From assembly GCA_022605425.2 (NCBI GenBank), contig CM061249.1, forward strand, positions 1-64,000: a DNA stretch of 64,000 bases, read 5' to 3'. Positions within the stretch are counted from its first letter, which is position 1; each line of letters begins with the position of its first letter. The stretch is from Hamiltosporidium tvaerminnensis (lineage: Eukaryota > Microsporidia > Dubosqiidae). The position numbers and the translations under genes were made by a program. The notes beneath the pieces are model-generated. The model made no database searches. It worked only from the letters and a program-made list of their open reading frames with translations, and was not told the origin of the DNA. Shown one piece after another: positions 36,503 to 49,500 of the stretch.

Positions 36503-37215
36503 ATTTATTTCTAATCTTTGGTGGAGGGTGGATAATCTCCTAGAAAATTTTCTGTTTAACATGAGTATTCTAAAATGGTATTGAGATGATTTTGAATTTT
36601 TAGAGGGAATAATACCCTACTACCGTTCTGGCTGTTCATGGGAGTTGTTATGAGGGGAAGAAGGTCATGGAAATGTCACAAAAATTTATTCAAATCTATT
36701 TTGGTGTTTTTTATGAAAGTATATCTTAAACTGCAATTATACTTGTGGGTAATTGCTATGTAAAAGTATAAAAAAAAGCTCTTCTCACTCAAGTTAGAAG
36801 ACTAAGCCCCTGATAAAATCAAAATAAAAACCATTTAAAGCTGAGAGAGCTAAGTAGCAGGTTATACTTTTGGTATGGCATTGTAATGTATAGGTTGACC
36901 CCTTTGTAAGTCTCTGAAAAATCTCTTTAATAGAAGTTTTTTTGGTATCGTAAGTGTAGAGTAAGTCGGAATGCTGCATAGTCTGGTACGAGCTAGGAGT
37001 ATAATACGGCTTTCAATAATACTCTATGCAACCGACATTAATAAACTCCGCGCAACTTCCTCGCTTATTACTTAGGTTCTGACACCTGTTAGATGAAAGA
37101 CTTTGGATTCTAGGTATCGTAGATTATATTGATGGAGTGTTATAAAATATGTTATTTATGGTACACCTAGAACCGTCTTTTTCTCATGATAACAAATATA
37201 ATTCTTGCCACTGTT
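36503..37215. mobile_element. ~0.7-kb G+C-richer interspersed element, copy 2
   Basis: Colinear with 24,490-25,195 across its whole length and in the same orientation, 12 kb away. The left edge reads TTTGGTGGAGGGTGG. Shared inner words include TTTAAAGC, TAGCAGGTTATA, TTGGTATGGC, GTAAGTCTCTG, GCATAGTCTGG, CTATGCAACCGA, TAGGTATCGTAGA and ACACCTAGAACC. The two copies differ at many sites, so both are old. The 61-codon minus-strand ORF inside (36,794-36,979) is interrupted in copy 1 by a stop, so coding is unlikely. Flanks show no convincing target-site duplication. Confidence 0.6.
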
Positions 37216-40200
37216 TTGAAAAGAAGTTTATTTTTGACTTAAATTTTTTTTAGACATAAACTTAAAATTATATTTGTTATCAAATGCACTTCTAAACATT
37301 TCATAAGATGTTTATAAATGTATTCATATAAAGTATAACAAGCCCTATATATGCGAATGTTAATAGGATTGAAAAAAATATAGATGTTTCTTCGGTGTTA
37401 GAATTATCTATCTATCGTTTTCTTAAAGAGAAATTTCAATGTGCTTTCTTTATTTAGGTTTCATAAGGCTAAAACTATATGTCTTAAATAGTAATATAAT
37501 CAACAAAAATTATTTTTCAATTTAAAAATTGTAATTTAATAGAAGGATAGTATTGTGCATCTTTTCGTTTTAAATATTTCTGTATGTTTTTAGCACATAG
37601 TTAAAATTTGAAGAGAGTAAATTTAAGAAATTAATCGCGAATTGCCTTTTATTCTTCGTATATTTCTAGGTATGATATACATTGATCGTGTTTTCATATC
37701 ATTTATACTCTATTTCACGAAAAATTAATAAAATACCTTAAAAATAGATTGATGATGTAAAAACAATATTTTGCTAATTAAAAAATATATTTTGTGCTGT
37801 AGCTTACGGTGTGCCATAAAAATTTTTTAACTCTATGTGAATTGTTTTTAGCAAGTCAGAAATTCATATTATCAGGAAACTAAGCAATTCTTCTCTTTAT
37901 TTTGCAACAAACAAATTTAATTTAAACTTTTACACAAAAGAGAGTCGGAAGGTAAAGTTTTTTGATAAATTATATCCATTTAAGCATTTAAAATAACTAA
38001 TCGTCAATCATTTTTACACATTTAACTATTTAAACCATATGTTTTTAAATGAATAAGCAGTTCAAAGATCAGGTTTCCCATGCGATCTCATATTACACAC
38101 ATGTATATAAATCTTAAGTTGTTATCTTGGAATTTTATATTCTAATAATATATGCAATTTAGAACAGAGATGTTTATCCAATTGGTTGGAATGTCGAAAA
38201 TACATCTAGTAAGACGTATGTTTTTGTGTTTTTCGTAAAAGATAATAAAGAGTATCTATATTTGATGTCTATTCGGTAAGTAAACGCTTCTATAAGATCA
38301 TAAATATATGATTTTTTTTCTCTAAATCTAAAAACCAGGTATGACACAAATACGGACAATAATGCATCTAAACATATAATTGAAACGAAAAAATATAATA
38401 AAGAATAAAAATATAAATTTCTAATAGAATATTTTCACAAGTAAAGATAAAGTACTACGAAAATCAATATATATTTTATACTATACTTGATTAACATTAT
38501 TTCAGTATGATGTAGAAATCCATTGTTTTTGTAGTGTGATCTCAAAGTTTTGATTCTACATTTTATACGAATCTATTAAAACATTTCTAAAGATTGCCAA
38601 TCTATTTCCGATTCACTCTAATTTAATACCTCTTTTTTTAGGCTTATTCAGATTTAATAATTTAGAAAAAACATAGATATATTTTCTTTATTCATCTATC
38701 TTTAGAAAAATTATGTTTCAGATTAAATCTAAAAATTGAATTGATAAAGTCACAGAAAGTAAAAGAAGTAATACCCGCTAACTTAGTCAAAAATTTTATA
38801 CAAAAATAAAAAATTTAAAACCCTATTTGCATCATGAACTAGTTCTATGTTAATTTCCTTAAGAGAATTAATTGTAAAAAAATATTAACGATAATAGTAA
38901 GTTAAATAAAAAATTGCTATTTATGCTGAGCACAAACGCTACTTGATAAAGATTCTTTTTCTGTTTTATTTACTTATACTTTTTTCGCTAGTTTTCAAAT
39001 AGTACTACTTTTTTCTTAGTATATAATGATAATCTAGAAACAACGCATATAATAAAAATTCAGTTTAAAAATCTAATTTAGTTCTAAAATAAAATATTCA
39101 TAAACAGATATAAAGGATTCCTATTAGAGGACTTCGAATATATAAAAATTAGTTAAATCAAATAAAAATACTGGTCAATAACCCTCTATTATAAGATATA
39201 TTATTTCGGGTTTTCACTTAATTTTATACTCAATTCTTATAAAAAACGCTAAATATATTCCTTGTAAATCTGTCTTTTTTTAGTAACTTCATCGTTATAC
39301 ATCATACTATTATATAGTCGATTAAAGTATTGAGTAGAATTTTTATTGCTTTTATCTTTTTTTAAAAAATCCCATCTGAACTATAATAGATTGTTATAAA
39401 AAGATAGGTATATATTACTTGTAAGATTTTATTAAGCCATAATAACTATTCAGAATATTTAGTTAAGATACGAACGTTCTACCTATCTTATTCCACCATA
39501 TTGCGCAGTGCTTTATCGAGTAAAGTTCGGAATATAATATGTCTTCCTTTATTATGAACCTCTCATTGTTCTTTTTTTATTAGAAAACTCAATTGTAAAC
39601 CTTTAAAAATATCCCGAATAAGAACAACTTGGCGCCTATGCTAACAATTTATTTTGAGAACAAGTTACAGCGAATATAATAACCAAATATATTTTAATGA
39701 TCAATATTTGGTTGCTATAACATTTTTCTCTAGTATTATTACAAATAATCTTATCTCTATTATCTTTCTTATCAGAACCTTTATAATTTCCATATATATA
39801 ATAAAATCCCTCTCTTAATCATTTATCAACCATGCACTAGTTTCTATTATACATATAATTCAATATACCTACCTATAATCTATATAAAAATAATACCTCT
39901 CTTTATTTCTTAACCTTTATCCTCTATTCATTTTATATTTAACGTTTTTTGATTGTCTAAACCTGAAATAGTCTCTGAGCAATACATTATCTTTATTTCT
40001 TTATCAATATAAAAAGAGTTACTATTTAGAATTCATAAATATTAAAATAAAAAGTGTTTTATCTTCTATAATATTAATTTGTCCTATAATTTATTTCTGA
40101 TTGGTATTTTTATTTCTTTTGTTCATTGATTATCCTTCTTGTTACGTTAAAAATTTATTTTAAACGGTTGCTAAGCTAACAAGCACGAAGTTTACCAAGC

Positions 40201-41265
40201 CCTATATATGGTGAAAAGACTCAAAATATAAATGAGATGTTAAAGTATGGAAAAGAAAATATTAAAACTATAAAGCCAACAAAATCAGTGCAAATATATC
40301 CGATAATAATAACATATATTAAATTATATTTTTGATACATTAAATAAACTTTCATATATTCATTATTTCTTATTACTTTGTTAGATGGTAATAACATTTT
40401 TAGAATTCGGTTATTTCATTTTACTTATTAAATATATTTTAATTCTACGTTATATCTGTACACTATTTTCGACTTTCTATTTCATGCTTTTGTGTAAGTC
40501 GTACTTTTTATCTCTTTTTCATTTTATGACTATATTTCAAAAATTATTTTTAAATTTCTTAATTTTTTGCAATTAAATTTCATATCACCATAATAATCAA
40601 TTTCCGCATATTGTACACATTCTTGTTTAATTAATGTTAAATTATAGAATTTATTTTCATGCTATATCTATTTAATAAGACTTAAATAAGATTTGTATAA
40701 AATTTCATACTTTACTAGAAAATCTACAAATAAGGTAGGTTATCTTATAAATATTTAATTAAGTTCAGAGAATTTACACTAGAAAGTAAGTTGTTTCTAG
40801 TGTGAAGTATGTATGTCTTTTCTATATTCTTATTTTTTGATTGATTATATCTTTGAAAATTACCATTTAAAAAATAAAATAAGTTTTTTTAAGAATATTA
40901 CATTTTAATATAAGCAGAAAGGTAGCGAGAATGTCTCTTTATAGGAAAAATATTATGTCTATGAAGATTTACTAAGTTTTATAATCTTTTATGACCTTAA
41001 TTGAAAAAAAAAAAACGAGTTAAAAGAACATATTTTTATGCTAAGAATACTGTATATTCATAAGTATTTTATATAGTTAAAAAATCTTTGTTTACAACAA
41101 AAATTATTCTATTTTAATGTGATATTTATTTTTTATTTTTTATGTCTGTTTGACAATATTGCTTAGATGTATGGGAACGCTTCTAAAATTACTAAATATT
41201 GAGTTAAAAAACATACATACTAATTAGAGTTTTAAAATTAAAACTTGCAGTATTTATTGTAAATT
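37216..41265. other. A+T-rich DNA without intact genes
   Basis: No gene or array recognised. The ORFs at 38174-38359 (minus) and 40385-40576 lack convincing domains. A single TATATAGTCGATTAAAG at about 39,313 resembles the satellite core but is isolated. Confidence 0.5.
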
Positions 41266-41269
41266 TTTG

Positions 41270-44200
41270 TGTGTATTTTTTTTGATTTTTTTAAGTATAT
41301 TCTCTGACTAGTCTTCGTATTAACATTTCAAAAATTGTAAAAAAAATAAATTCTAAAATAAATAAGATCTAATGTCTTAAAATGTCTGCAACTACAAAGC
41401 CGAATTTATAATAACCTATTAAGTTACTTAGGCCTAAACTATAATATTTATTCTTACTAAGATTTATTAATAATCTTTTTTCATTAGTTTCAAGTTTTTC
41501 TGTCTATAATGCATGAAGCAACTTAAAAAATTGAAGCAATCAAGTTTTATAAATAAAAGATTAGATATATAAAGTTACTAAATTGCAACAAATTCTCGGA
41601 TAAAAACATAATGAGTCTATATATTTTTAAATTAAGTCATGTTTTCTATTAAATTTTTTTTATCAAATTTTTTTTAAAATTTATTTAAATTATTTCACTA
41701 TAGTGGCATTTACAATTCCAAAACTATGAAAAATATTGCAACCTAAATATATTTTATTTTTTTAAAAAATTTCTGCAAACACTACTTATAGGTGTGCAAT
41801 AATATTTTTTGTGTTCTTTAGTTTTATATTTGGAATTTTTTTCAATATTTTTTATTACCTAAATTTTTCAATATTTTCATTATATTTTTCTATAGTAAAT
41901 TAACGATTTAAAAATGTTGAAAAAAACGATTTTAAAAAATATTTGTTTAATTCGAAGGAAATTTTCTTAAAATATATCAAATGCTTGGTTTTTAATATTA
42001 TTTTATATTTTGTAATAAAATTTGATCCTTTTTTCTATTAATTTTTGTTACCTAATTTAGTCTGATTTTGTTCGATATATTTTCTATATAATATATGAAA
42101 CAATCTAAAAACTTGTAAAAATGTGCTTAAAAAAAATATTGGCTCAGTACTTTAAAAATAATTTTAATATTACGAATGATATTTTATTGAGTCGATAGTT
42201 CTATTTGTATAAAATTTGATTATGTTTTATGGAATTTTCAAATACCTAATTTTTTTAAATTTGTTCAATTCATTTTACTATAGTAGTATTGACAATTCCA
42301 AATCTATGAAAACTAAGACAAGAAAATATAATGTTCTAATACTTAAAACCCACTAAATATATAAAAATTTATCTTATAATAGCTATCTAAATGTATTCGC
42401 TATAAAATTTGATAATGTTTTCTTTCGAATATTGTAACTTTATTTTTTTCGATTGAGCTCGATATATTTTCTATATAGTATATGAAACGATCGAAAATTA
42501 GAACAAAAAAAAATTAAAAGAAATCAAAAGAAATATTGGTTTTAATCCTTAAAGATACTTTTAGCACTAGCAATCATATTTTAATGAGTTAATGGATTTG
42601 TTTCATATAAAATTTGTAAATGTTTTAGTTTATTTTTAAATACCTACTTTTTTAGATTTTAGTTGATCTAGTTTCCATATAATCGTATGTAAGATTCTAA
42701 AGTATTACAAAAAAATTATACTGAAAAAATATATTATTAAAATACTAAAAAAAGCAGGAAAAGTTTCAAATATTTATTATATAATTTTATGTTATGGTTT
42801 ATAATAAAATTGGCTTATTTTTTGTGTGAATTTATACTACCAATTTTTTTTGTTTTTTTTAAAATAGTTTCCGTATATAGTATAGACAATTTAAAAATAA
42901 ACGGAAATTTAATTTTTACAAAAAATTTGTTTCTTTGCTTGAAAAACATTAAAATATATTAAATAGTTCATAAATACTATAATTTTATGATGTTTAATGT
43001 GAACTTTATTACTTTTATTTTCCTATCTTGCTCGAAATCTTTTCTTGTATACTTTATAAAATAATTCCAAAATACGTAAAAAAATAAATTCAAAAAAATA
43101 GTTTTTAATTTTAAACTACTTACAAATACTAAATATGACTTTAAAATAAAACATTAACATTGTTCAATATAAAATTCGTTTATTGTTTCTTAAAAATTTT
43201 TAATACATATTTTTTCAAATTTATTCAATATAGTTTACTATAGTGGTATGAAAGATCCTGAAATCTGTAAAAAAAAAGTCAAAAAGAAATATGATTAAAT
43301 GTTTAAAATTTATTTTATAGTACAAATGAGTTTATAAATTTAAATGGATTATCTAATATAAAATTTAGGTTAGTAAAAGTAAATTTTTCTAAATCTATTT
43401 TTTTAAATTTTATTCAATACAGTTTACCATAGTAGTTTGAACGAAGTGAAAATTGTACGAAAATGGATTAAATATATATATGTTTTTAAAAGATTAAAAG
43501 CAATGAAAATATATCAAACCTTCATAATAGAATCTATTAAAATGTTTACAACAATCTTTCTTGATTCGCTTGTGGTTTTTCTAAATCTATTTTTTTTTAC
43601 TTTTATTTGATTTGGTCTATATAGTCGTATAGACGTTTATAAAATTTTGAGAAAATAGATTTAGAAAAATATATGTTTTATTAAATAAGAAATGCTAAAA
43701 GCATATTGGATTTGAGGCAACTAATTTTATTTTATGCTTGACAATAAAATCTGTTCATATTTTGTATTAATTTTATTTTATTTTTACTTTGTTCAATATA
43801 TTTTGCATATAATACATGAAACACTTTGAAAATGATTAAAAAATTCAACTCAAAAGATATATAATCTAATGTTTCAAAATTTCTGTAGTGCTTCAGATTA
43901 GTTTATGATAATATAACATATTCTGTTTATAATTGTATCTGTTTATATTTTGGCAAAGTATCATTACCACTTTATTCTATTTTCTTCAATATATTTTCTA
44001 TATATTGTATTAAGCAATCAAAAAACTTTAGCAAGATGATCTAAAAAAATATTCGAATTGTACTTAAAAAATTCTTAAGATACTAACAGAATGTTTCATA
44101 ATAAAACCAATACGTTTCTTTATTTTACAATTAGGTGATGTTTTCGTCAATCTTATTACCTAATTTTTTCGATTTTGTTAGATATATTTTCTATTATATC

Positions 44201-44790
44201 AGTATAAGAGATTCAAAAAAAAAATGAAATTCATAAGAAATAAAATTAACTTATTAAAAATATTATAATATACTACGAATAGTTTATAATGAATCTATAA
44301 GATTGTTTAATATTTAATTAAGTCATTTTTAGCGTAAAATTCAGTTTCTTTATTTTTTTAGATTTGTTCAATCTGGATTCCTATAGTGCAATGAAAGATC
44401 CAAAAAAAATGAAAAAATTAAATCCGAAAAAATACATTGAGTTTGATATTAAGGAATGATATACATGTAAAATATCGGGTTGATATTTTTTTTAATTGAT
44501 TTGCCTTTGAATTTAATTATTTTTATTGTAATTTAACACCAATTTTTTCTTTAAATTATTTTAATATATTTTGTATATACTGTATGAAACGATAAGACAA
44601 GTATGAAAAAATTCTCTTAAAATATATAAGATTTTATATAAAAAAAACTTCTTGAATACTAAGAGTAATTTAACAATAATTAATAATGTTTCAGAAATAA
44701 AAATTACTTATATTTCTTTTTAAATTTTTCCTAGATTTTGTTTGGTATAGCTTCATTATATATATCAGTAACAATCCAATCTTTTTAAGT
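41270..44790. repeat. ~187-bp satellite, array 2 (about 19 monomers)
   Basis: Same monomer layout as array 1. Cores such as CTATATAGTATATGAAACGA (about 42,471), CTATAGTAGTATTGACAATT (42,278) and CTATATAGTCGTATAGACG (43,616) recur at about 41,305, 41,500, 41,697, 41,890, 42,083, 42,277, 42,470, 42,676, 42,873, 43,045, 43,232, 43,426, 43,617, 43,806, 43,997, 44,189, 44,380, 44,571 and 44,755. It is not a recent copy of arrays 1 or 3: monomer-by-monomer matches are poor. It abuts the TAACACCC array. Confidence 0.82.
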
Positions 44791-44800
44791 ATCCATATAA

Positions 44801-46525
44801 TTAACACCCATTCTTTTAGTAAAATATATCCGTATAATTAACACCCTTATTTTGTTTATTATTGTCTTATTACTAACACACTTTTAAATTTTAAATATTT
44901 ATTCTTATCAATAACACCCTGTTATTTATTGGTATACTTATCTATAATACTTAGACCCTTTTGTATAGAGTTAAACGTATTTATATGGTAAGGCCTTTCA
45001 AAATATCCTTTGAAATATTATTTTCAATAACACCCTGCTATTTCAAAAACCAAACACTTTATTACTAACTCCCTGTTATTTATATTGAAGTATTTCTTGT
45101 TTACTAACATTTTGTTATTTATTTCTATAAATTCTAAGATCCAGTAAAACACCCTTCTAGCGCAAAGTATAAGTCTCCTTATTAACACCCTGTTATTTAT
45201 TTTATAAATGCCTAGATTTGTAACACCCTTTTATATACTGTTTAATATATTTATTATTAACACCCTGTTATTTATTGTATAAACGCCTTGATTATTAACA
45301 CCCTTTTATATACTGTTTTAAATATGTATTATTAACACCCTGTTATTCTTCATTATGAGCATCTCTATAAATAACACCTAATTTATTTATTTTTTACTAA
45401 CACCCTTTTATTTTTCATTTCGTTTTTTATTTTCTTAAATCCCTATTATCCTTTCCTATAAATTTTATTATTATTAACACCCTCTTATATATCTGAAGAT
45501 ATGTAATAAATTAACACCCCGTTATCTATTTTCTGAAGCTTATTTACTAACACCCTGTTATATTTAAATAGGAATATTATATAAATTAACACCCCTTTAT
45601 TTATGTATATAAATAGCTTTATATTAACACCCTAATTATATATCTATCTTTATAATAACACCCCTTTGTTTATCTATATAAAATGCTTTATTATTAACAC
45701 CCTAATTTTATATCTATCTTTATAATAACACCCCTTTGTTTATGTATATAAATAGCTATACTACTAAGACTCTTTAAAGTATAACCTTAATATAAATAAC
45801 ACCCTTATAATTTCATCTTAATCACTAACACCGTAATAACACTTTATAACATTAACACCCCGTTATTGATACAGCCTATATTAACACTCTTTATCCACTA
45901 CAATTTGTCTAACACCCTTTATCTACTACCATGTATATTAAAACCCTTTTATACATCTGTCATAGAAATACTACCCTTTATCTAATATAAATAGTATTAA
46001 AACCCTGTTATTGTTATGTTTTTCAATAAAAAACTTTATTAGTTACTTCGTGATTAACACCCTTTTATACATATGTCTTGAAAATAACACCCTTTATTTA
46101 ATACAAATGTTGATTATCACCCTTTCTTTATCACAATTGTGATTAACACCCTTTTATACATATGTCTTGAAAATAACACCCTTTATTAAATACAATTGTG
46201 ATTATCACCCTTTATTTATTACAATTGTGATTATCACCCTTTTATACATATGTCTTGAAAATAACACCCTTTATTAGTTACAATTGTGATTATCACCCTT
46301 TATTTATTACAATTGTGATTAAAACCATTTTATACATATGTCTATAAAATAACACCCTTTTTAGTTTCAATTGTGATTATCACCCTTTCTTTATTACAAT
46401 TGTGATTAAAACCATTTTATACACCCATATTAAATTAAAACCCTTATAATTTCTTGCTTTATCACTAACACCTTGTTGTTTACACCCCCAATCCATACTA
46501 CCCTTATAACTTACACCCTTTAATT
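44801..46525. repeat. TAACACCC-based degenerate minisatellite
   Basis: About 30 exact ACACCC words, nearly all within TTAACACCC, CTAACACCC or ATAACACCC, plus some 20 near-variants (ATCACCC, AAAACCC, CTACCC, AACACTC), all on the plus strand in 1.7 kb. A common extended form is TTAACACCCTGTTATTTATT. Sites are typically 25-60 bp apart with A+T spacers. From about 46,050 to 46,420 a higher-order unit of about 88-90 bp repeats four times, marked by CATATGTCT and CAATTGTGATTA. There is no coding potential. It resembles a telomere-related or protein-binding array. Confidence 0.9.
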
Positions 46526-46529
46526 GTTT

Positions 46530-49500
46530 TCCTAAATTTATTTCCTTTAAATCCCTTCTTGTCTTATTATCTCTAAAATCAATGATAAGCAGATACTTTT
46601 TTATTAAAATAGATTAGAAAGTATGATTGCTTAAAAACATTAAGTCTTCATTTGAAATACTTTGTTACACTTAATTTTAAATACAATTCATTTTTGATAT
46701 TTAAAATATATATGATAGCATTCTTCATATATATGCTTTATTGAATAGTAATTACTTATATCTTAATTTTAAAATAATAAATTCTAGTATATTATTTACA
46801 GATTTGCTAATATTTATTGAATTAGAAAAAGTATTTTTCTAAAAATAATAAATAGTTTGTAAGAGAAGTGGAATTCCCAGTACTTTTGTTTTGCACATTG
46901 TAATTATTAAAATAAATTCAATTGCGTTAATTATATCTATTTCTTTATTTTATTTTTTCTATTATATTTTCATTTTATTATAAATCACTTATATGTAATT
47001 TTAATTTTATTCGGTTTTTAAAGCTGAGAATTTATTATAAAAAATCATTTAAAGAGTTGTTAATCTCAGTCAACAATATATAAAAAGAAAAGTGGATATT
47101 TTATATTTCAAGTTCTTAAATTTGATTTTTTTTTTGTAAAACAGAAAAAAATAAATTAAAAGCTTTTTTATTGTAATATGACGTTATTCTTTATTTAATA
47201 AGTTGTAATAATTGTTTAAGTTCATTATAGTAAGTATTGTCTAAATATTAAGCATTTTAACAAATTAAGAGATTATTCAGGATAGTGTATATCAAAAAAT
47301 TATATAAATCAGATCTCTAAATCAAATAAAGAGATTAAGTCCAATCTAACGATCAATAATAATTTTTAAAATGAAATTTGTTAAAGGCTGAATGACATAC
47401 AAAAAATTATTTCTTCAATTTTCTTTAGTATATATTAGTGATAAGGCTTTCATTAACAATCAAATATTTAAATTCATTAAAAAGCAACTCATTGTTAATC
47501 TAAAAAAATAAAATGTCAGTTGAATAATTTAAAAAAGAATAACGAATTTAAAAATATATAAGAAATATCAAGGTTGAGGCATAAATAAAACCAAATTGAT
47601 TAATAAATTAATATATTTTAAAAAAACTTTTAAGTATTTTCACTCAATAATTTTTTTCTTTTAGTATGAAAATGCTGCTTAATTATCCTAAAATTATTTG
47701 AATTATTTGAATATTTTATGAGCAATTTTTATTCTTAAATATAATTTCTAAATATTTTTTTTGACATTTCACAAGAAAGAAAGGTAGTTTTATATATTTC
47801 AAAATACTTTTTTATACTTTTAGATGTTTTACATTCTATTTATATTTATATATCCATTACTAGGTTGAAATTCCTGTAAAAAGTTATAATAATACATTCT
47901 TCTTCATATAGATCGTTATATATTACCTTGTTTGGTTTAAAAATAGAATTAATTGTGATATTTATTCTTGAATTCAAATCATAAATAAAAAACTAATTTA
48001 AATATAAAATTTTATGAAATAAAAGAAGTTTATTAGAATTTATCTTTTTCTCGGGTGATTTAATAATTTAAAATTTTTCTATAAGATTCGTGATAACTAC
48101 TTCTATATTTGCGAGCTTTTTTAATATTGAATAGTAAATTCTTTAGTTAAGAAACTGATTTAATTTTTTAAAGCTTTATTATTCGTTAAATCTCTTTCCA
48201 ATAATTTATCTAATATATATCTTCCCTTTTTCTTTAAATGGATAAACTTATATTTGTTAACTATCAAATAAATATTTTACGATACTAAAATTTGTATAAC
48301 ATAGTTTAAAGCATTATTTTTAATTTATTTGAAATGAACTATATGTTTTTCATAATTTTGTTATAAGTGCAAAATTCCATAATATAAAAAATAAACTGAA
48401 ACTATTTTTTTTAGTTGTAGACTAAAAAGCTATGCTTTTTAATGTTATGAAAATTAGTAAACCCATCATAAAAATGAATAGTAACCGTAAAAAATATTTT
48501 AATTAACAATATTTCTTGTATCTAATCTAGTTCGATATACAGAAATTTGTATTTCAAATCATTTTAGTTAAATTTTTTAAACTAGAATTGCATACAATTT
48601 ATAATGTAAAAACTGCTTTTTATTATAAATTTATGTATCTCAGAACGATATACCGATCTAATATAGAAATAAATGTAAGATTTTCTGTTTTATGTAAATT
48701 AATTCATATAATAATATATTATTGGATAACTGAATGATTTATTGTATCACTGAAATCTTTTTGATAATTCTTGAATTTAAAGATATAATTTATCCGTTTA
48801 TTTAAAATTTAGAATTATGAGGCAATAAATCTTTTTATTTTGCACAAAAAAATATTCTAATTGTATATGTTGAAAAATTATGTTCAACTTAATTTTTTTA
48901 GTAAAGAATAGATTGTTTCATAATATTTAATTAGTTGCTCAAATTTATTTACAGTAAATTAATTATCATTAAGGAAATGTTATTATCTTGATATATCAAA
49001 TTTTTAATTTAGAATTTGTTTTTACCAAAGAAAATGTGCATTCAGTTCTTATATTCTATGAAAAAAGCTTTTTTAAATGAATTCTTAGTATAATGAAATT
49101 CTTAAACCTGTTTTCAAGTATAATAAAGTTATTTCAAATTTATTTTCTTTACTATGATAAAATCTTGATTCTTACATAAATCTAGATCAATAAGTTAATC
49201 TACTATTTTTGTTTAGTAATTTCTTTTTTGGGTTATTTTTACTGATGTTACAAGGAATATTTTTTTTCAGAACCTTGATGCAATTTTTTGATATTTATAT
49301 GTAAACGTTTGTTCTAATAAGCTTTAAACGTAAATTTATTCATTTAAACTATAATTTATGTTTTAGATGCGTATAACTCTGAATTCTACTAAAAAAAGTA
49401 ATTTTTTTTTATGGCTAAATCCCCTGATAAAAATTTAAGGATAATTAATTTCTAATTTTGCTGACTAATAGTTATCTCAGAAAAATATAAAACTATGCTA

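Noticed and set aside
38174-38359. Minus-strand 61-codon ORF with LLDVFSTF, resembling an integrase catalytic strand
   Set aside because: Too short, with no supporting motif in the flanks; equally likely to be chance in A+T-rich DNA.
39305-39340. Isolated satellite-like core TATATAGTCGATTAAAG
   Set aside because: No neighbouring core at the expected spacing on either side, so chance similarity cannot be excluded.
44801-46525. CRISPR-like array
   Set aside because: Repeats are short and degenerate with irregular A+T spacers, no cas genes are present, and the setting is a eukaryotic subtelomere.
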